Source: Methylomicrobium sp.
Lineage (GTDB): Bacteria; Pseudomonadota; Gammaproteobacteria; Methylococcales; Methylomonadaceae
DNA: 8,787 nt
Assembly: GCA_007135635.1 (NCBI GenBank)
Contig: SLIO01000480.1
Location: forward strand, 1-8,787
Reading direction: 5' to 3'
In this document: positions 6,617 through 8,787 of the stretch, piece after piece
How positions within the stretch are numbered: the stretch's first letter is position 1
How the letters are laid out: every line of letters starts with the position of its first letter
Notes under the pieces: generated by a model
What the model was told of the DNA's origin: nothing
Database searches by the model: none
The model's input: the letters and a program-made list of their open reading frames with translations, nothing else
Position numbers and translations under genes: made by a program

Positions 6617-7630
6617 ATGACTATCGACCTGTCCGTGCAACAAGTGTTTTCTTGGGCTGCTTCGCTAACCGAGCAGCCCGATTATCAAGCGCTGACGCAC
6701 CAGTTTTTGGATATTCTGCTCGAAATACCCGGCGTGAAAAAAGCCGCCGCTTATGAGATTTACAACCGAAGTCGAAAGAAAACCGGCGAAGCCGTCGCTC
6801 CCTGCGAACAATTGGTTAGGCGCTTCCCATTGGATTTTACTCGTGACGAAAGCAACGATCATAACGACTTAATCAATATCCTCGACAACGAAACAAGCGT
6901 CATTCCGAAAATGCCCGATGCCAACGGTCGTTTCCGCCAAGTATTTCTCTCGATCAAAAACACCAAAGGCCCCGATCGAGCCATCGCCTTAGACGGCCTA
7001 TTCGGTCCAGACACGATTGAATTATTCCATCAGCTCCTTTCGATATTTAGAAACCAAGTTATATTGCACGACAGCAAAGAACGCGATGTACTGACCAAAT
7101 TGCCTAACCGCCAATCGTTCGATACTCGCTTATTGCAAGCTTGCGAACACTACCTCAAACACCCGGTTACTGATAAAAATCATCAAAAAAGCTCCTGGAT
7201 TGCCTTGCTGGACATCGACCACTTCAAGCGCGTTAACGACGATTTCGGGCATCTATACGGCGACGAGGTACTTTTGACTTTCAGCCAGCTAATGGAAAAA
7301 TGCTTTCGTTATAACGATTTTCTGTTTCGTTTCGGTGGCGAGGAATTTGTCGTAATTCTCAACCTTACCGATATGAACGATGCCGAAAACACCTTTGACC
7401 GATTTCGTGAAACTGTCGCCAACTATCACTTCCCGACAGTAGGACGTATTACAGTCAGCATCGACATTACGCATATCGACAGCATGTGCATGCCGACAAC
7501 ACTACTCGATCGCGCCGACAAAGCACTGTATTACGCTAAGGAAAACGGAAGAAATAAAACTGTGATCTACGAAAACACCGAAACACTCATCAAGAACGCC
7601 AGCGCAAACGACAATATTGAGCTATTTTAA
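6617..7630 (+). CDS. Diguanylate cyclase with an uncharacterised N-terminal sensor region
   Basis: The C-terminal half is a GGDEF domain that makes cyclic di-GMP from two GTP. It shows DVLTKLPNR at its start, the metal-binding [12 protein letters not shown], the active-site motif GGEEF at residues 240-244 and [13 protein letters not shown] near the end. An inhibitory I-site RYND (231-234) sits at the normal distance, suggesting product feedback. The usual VSIG segment reads VSID, with Asp at residue 283. The first 150 residues have no transmembrane segment or signal peptide and look like a soluble GAF-like sensor, though that fold is a guess. The gene starts 18 bp behind cysN without a visible ribosome binding site, so co-transcription and perhaps coupled translation with cysN are likely. 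A small dyad, GCGTT-ACTA-AACGC, lies at 6600-6613. Confidence 0.92.
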   Translation: MTIDLSVQQVFSWAASLTEQPDYQALTHQFLDILLEIPGVKKAAAYEIYNRSRKKTGEAVAPCEQLVRRFPLDFTRDESNDHNDLINILDNETSVIPKMPDANGRFRQVFLSIKNTKGPDRAIALDGLFGPDTIELFHQLLSIFRNQVILHDSKERDVLTKLPNRQSFDTRLLQACEHYLKHPVTDKNHQKSSWIALLDIDHFKRVNDDFGHLYGDEVLLTFSQLMEKCFRYNDFLFRFGGEEFVVILNLTDMNDAENTFDRFRETVANYHFPTVGRITVSIDITHIDSMCMPTTLLDRADKALYYAKENGRNKTVIYENTETLIKNASANDNIELF

Positions 7631-7954
7631 TAGCTAACCGCCTTATGAAACTCATTACAAAAAACGTGACCGTAATCGCATGTTTTAAAGATAATCAACG
7701 GGAAACAATAATAAGCTAATCTTTTCCCAAACAAAAAGCGCTAAAATACCGAAAAAGTTTATCTATATTCATAGGTAATAGGCATAGCAACTCGAACGCC
7801 TTACCCATCTCAGCTTCAATACAGCCTTTTAGATATCATAATGAAGTAAGCAGTCTCGTTTTCGTTGCTCATTAATTATTGATTCATCAATGGCGAGGAC
7901 TAACTACTTTCCTTAGCCTAATTAAAACTGACTACTACACTTTAGGAGAACATC
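7631..7954. other. 324-bp intergenic region ahead of the CheY-like gene
   Basis: No convincing gene is seen. The only + strand ATG ORF noted (7645-7719, 24 codons) has no support. The region is AT-rich and should hold the promoter of the cheY-cheA operon. Candidate elements are an extended AT stretch with TAAAAT at 7742-7747 and a 12-bp dyad TTGAT-TC-ATCAA at 7879-7890. No clear sigma-28 (GCCGATAA) or sigma-54 (TGGC...TGC) promoter was found, and no strong terminator follows the diguanylate cyclase gene. A half-site CATAGCAA at 7783-7790 repeats part of the dyads noted elsewhere. Confidence 0.5.
7944..7949 (+). promoter_or_regulatory. Strong Shine-Dalgarno of the CheY-like gene
   Basis: AGGAGA lies five bases before the ATG at 7955. 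It is the clearest ribosome binding site in the window and contrasts with its absence at cysN and the diguanylate cyclase gene. Confidence 0.85.
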
Positions 7955-8317
7955 ATGGCAAGTATTCTTGCAGTAGACGATTCCGCATCGATGAGACAAA
8001 TGGTCTCGTTTACATTAAAAGGGGCCGGCTACGACGTAGTCGAAGCCGTCGATGGCGTCGATGCGTTAAATAAGGCAAAAAGCAAAAAATTCGACTGTGT
8101 CGTGACCGATGTCAACATGCCGAATAAAGACGGCATTACCTTGATCAAAGACTTGAGAGCCTTGCCTGATTACAAATTCGTACCTATGCTTATGTTAACG
8201 ACCGAATCAGGCACCGACAAAAAACAACAAGGCAAGGAAGCGGGAGCGACCGGCTGGATCGTCAAACCTTTCAATCCGGATCAATTACTGAAAACGATCC
8301 AAAAAGTGCTAAGTTAA
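7955..8317 (+). CDS. CheY-like single-domain response regulator
   Basis: This 120-residue protein is a stand-alone receiver domain with no output domain. The acidic pocket is Asp8-Asp9, the phosphoryl acceptor Asp52 (VVTDVNMPNKDG), the switch threonine Thr82 (LMLTTES) and the conserved lysine Lys104 (IVKPF). Trp101 stands where E. coli CheY has Tyr106, as in many CheY-like proteins of multi-gene chemosensory clusters. It lies 170 bp ahead of a CheA homologue, which is its probable phosphodonor. Whether it binds a flagellar motor, acts in pili or surface signalling, or serves as a phosphate sink cannot be told from the sequence. The start is fixed by AGGAGA at 7944-7949. Confidence 0.93.
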   Translation: MASILAVDDSASMRQMVSFTLKGAGYDVVEAVDGVDALNKAKSKKFDCVVTDVNMPNKDGITLIKDLRALPDYKFVPMLMLTTESGTDKKQQGKEAGATGWIVKPFNPDQLLKTIQKVLS

Positions 8318-8360
8318 ATAGCCTCGATTCAATCATACATCGTCAGCATACCGTTGACCG

Positions 8361-8387
8361 TTGTTAACGAGACGAAATTCGTAACAA
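8361..8387. repeat. Imperfect dyad TTGTTAaCGA / TCGTAACAA between cheY and cheA
   Basis: TTGTTAACGA (8361-8370) and TCGTAACAA (8379-8387) form an inverted repeat around eight bases. A compact version, TTGTTA followed by TCGTAAC, recurs at 8416-8428. No T-run follows, so it is not a standard terminator. The repeated pattern is more like an operator or a processed mRNA hairpin ahead of cheA. Confidence 0.4.
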
Positions 8388-8487
8388 AAAGGCTTTAAGC
8401 GACGCGTATTTTATTTTGTTATCGTAACTAACGCCCGTTTCAATCAACAACTTTTAGTAATGACAACCTTCACTGACGGACCACTCA

Positions 8488-8787
8488 ATGTCTATTGATA
8501 TGGCGCAATTCCACCAGATCTTCTTCGAAGAAAGCTTCGAAGGACTCGATATCATGGAATCGGGCCTATTGAACCTGGACATGGGCGATGTCGACGCTGA
8601 AACCATCAATACGATTTTCAGAGCCGCGCATTCGATCAAGGGAGGGAGTGGAACATTCGGTTTTTCCGCAGTTTCCGACTTCACGCATGCTATGGAAACA
8701 CTGCTCGATGAAATGCGCGACGGCCGAAGAAAAGTCACTCAGCCGGCTATCAATGTGTTGCTAGGATCGGTCGATTGCCTCCGTGAA
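8488..8787 (+). CDS. cheA: Chemotaxis histidine kinase CheA, N-terminal Hpt domain (3' end missing)
   Basis: The reading frame starts at ATG 8488 and stays open to the last base (100 codons). FRAAHSIKGGSGTFGF is the Hpt phosphotransfer motif, with the phosphorylated histidine at residue 48. The start MSIDMAQFHQIFFEESFEGLDIMESGLLNLD is the family N-terminus with two acidic helices; an internal ATG at 8500 is a less likely start. CheA receives signals from methyl-accepting proteins through CheW, autophosphorylates and passes phosphate to CheY-type receivers such as the upstream gene product. The kinase, dimerisation and CheW-like domains lie beyond the window. Confidence 0.93.
   Translation, partial: MSIDMAQFHQIFFEESFEGLDIMESGLLNLDMGDVDAETINTIFRAAHSIKGGSGTFGFSAVSDFTHAMETLLDEMRDGRRKVTQPAINVLLGSVDCLRE

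Noticed and set aside
7645..7719. 24-codon ORF behind the diguanylate cyclase gene
   Set aside because: No ribosome binding site, no recognisable sequence, and short enough to occur by chance.

Overview
The window looks like chromosomal DNA of a gammaproteobacterium. DksA, GluQRS, Acs, CysD and CysN all read as gammaproteobacterial proteins of moderate GC content, and the gene set would suit a methylotroph or methanotroph of the Methylococcales. That last placement is an impression from protein style, not a demonstrated assignment. All genes lie on the + strand.

Layout. (1) Positions 1-345 hold the 3' part of dksA, the RNA polymerase-binding stringent-response factor. (2) About 372-1292 is gluQ (glutamyl-queuosine tRNA-Asp synthetase), directly behind dksA as in many Proteobacteria. 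It has no normal in-frame start codon ahead of its HIGH-like motif, which is a real anomaly. (3) Positions 1289-3226 hold acs (acetyl-CoA synthetase), overlapping gluQ by 4 bases. (4) Positions 3227-3424 are a non-coding gap with a weak possible terminator, a perfect 13-bp dyad and a second dyad just ahead of cysD. (5) Positions 3425-4333 (cysD) and 4964-6598 (cysN) encode the two subunits of ATP sulfurylase. (6) The two subunit genes, normally adjacent, are separated by 630 bp holding a decayed four-helix-bundle (S23/IVS-protein family) gene. That gene sits between seven-base periodic repeats and related copies of a short leader sequence, and is itself interrupted by a 164-bp near-perfect palindrome that behaves like an inserted MITE. 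(7) Positions 6617-7630 encode a diguanylate cyclase 18 bp behind cysN. (8) Positions 7631-7954 are a 324-bp gap. (9) Positions 7955-8317 encode a CheY-like receiver protein, and 8488-8787 the N-terminal Hpt domain of a CheA kinase that runs off the end.

How it fits together. CysD and CysN make adenylylsulfate from sulfate and ATP, with GTP hydrolysis by CysN driving the reaction. CysN carries a 100-residue tail that resembles an APS kinase shortened in the middle and lacking its P-loop, so it should not make PAPS. The GGDEF enzyme may be co-transcribed with sulfate activation. The cheY-cheA pair starts a chemotaxis or signalling operon that continues beyond the window.

The most interesting region is 4334-4963: a nested insertion (palindrome inside a four-helix-bundle cassette inside the cysDN operon) with 7-bp periodic repeats at both edges. 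The next most interesting are the start-less gluQ and the vestigial kinase tail of CysN.
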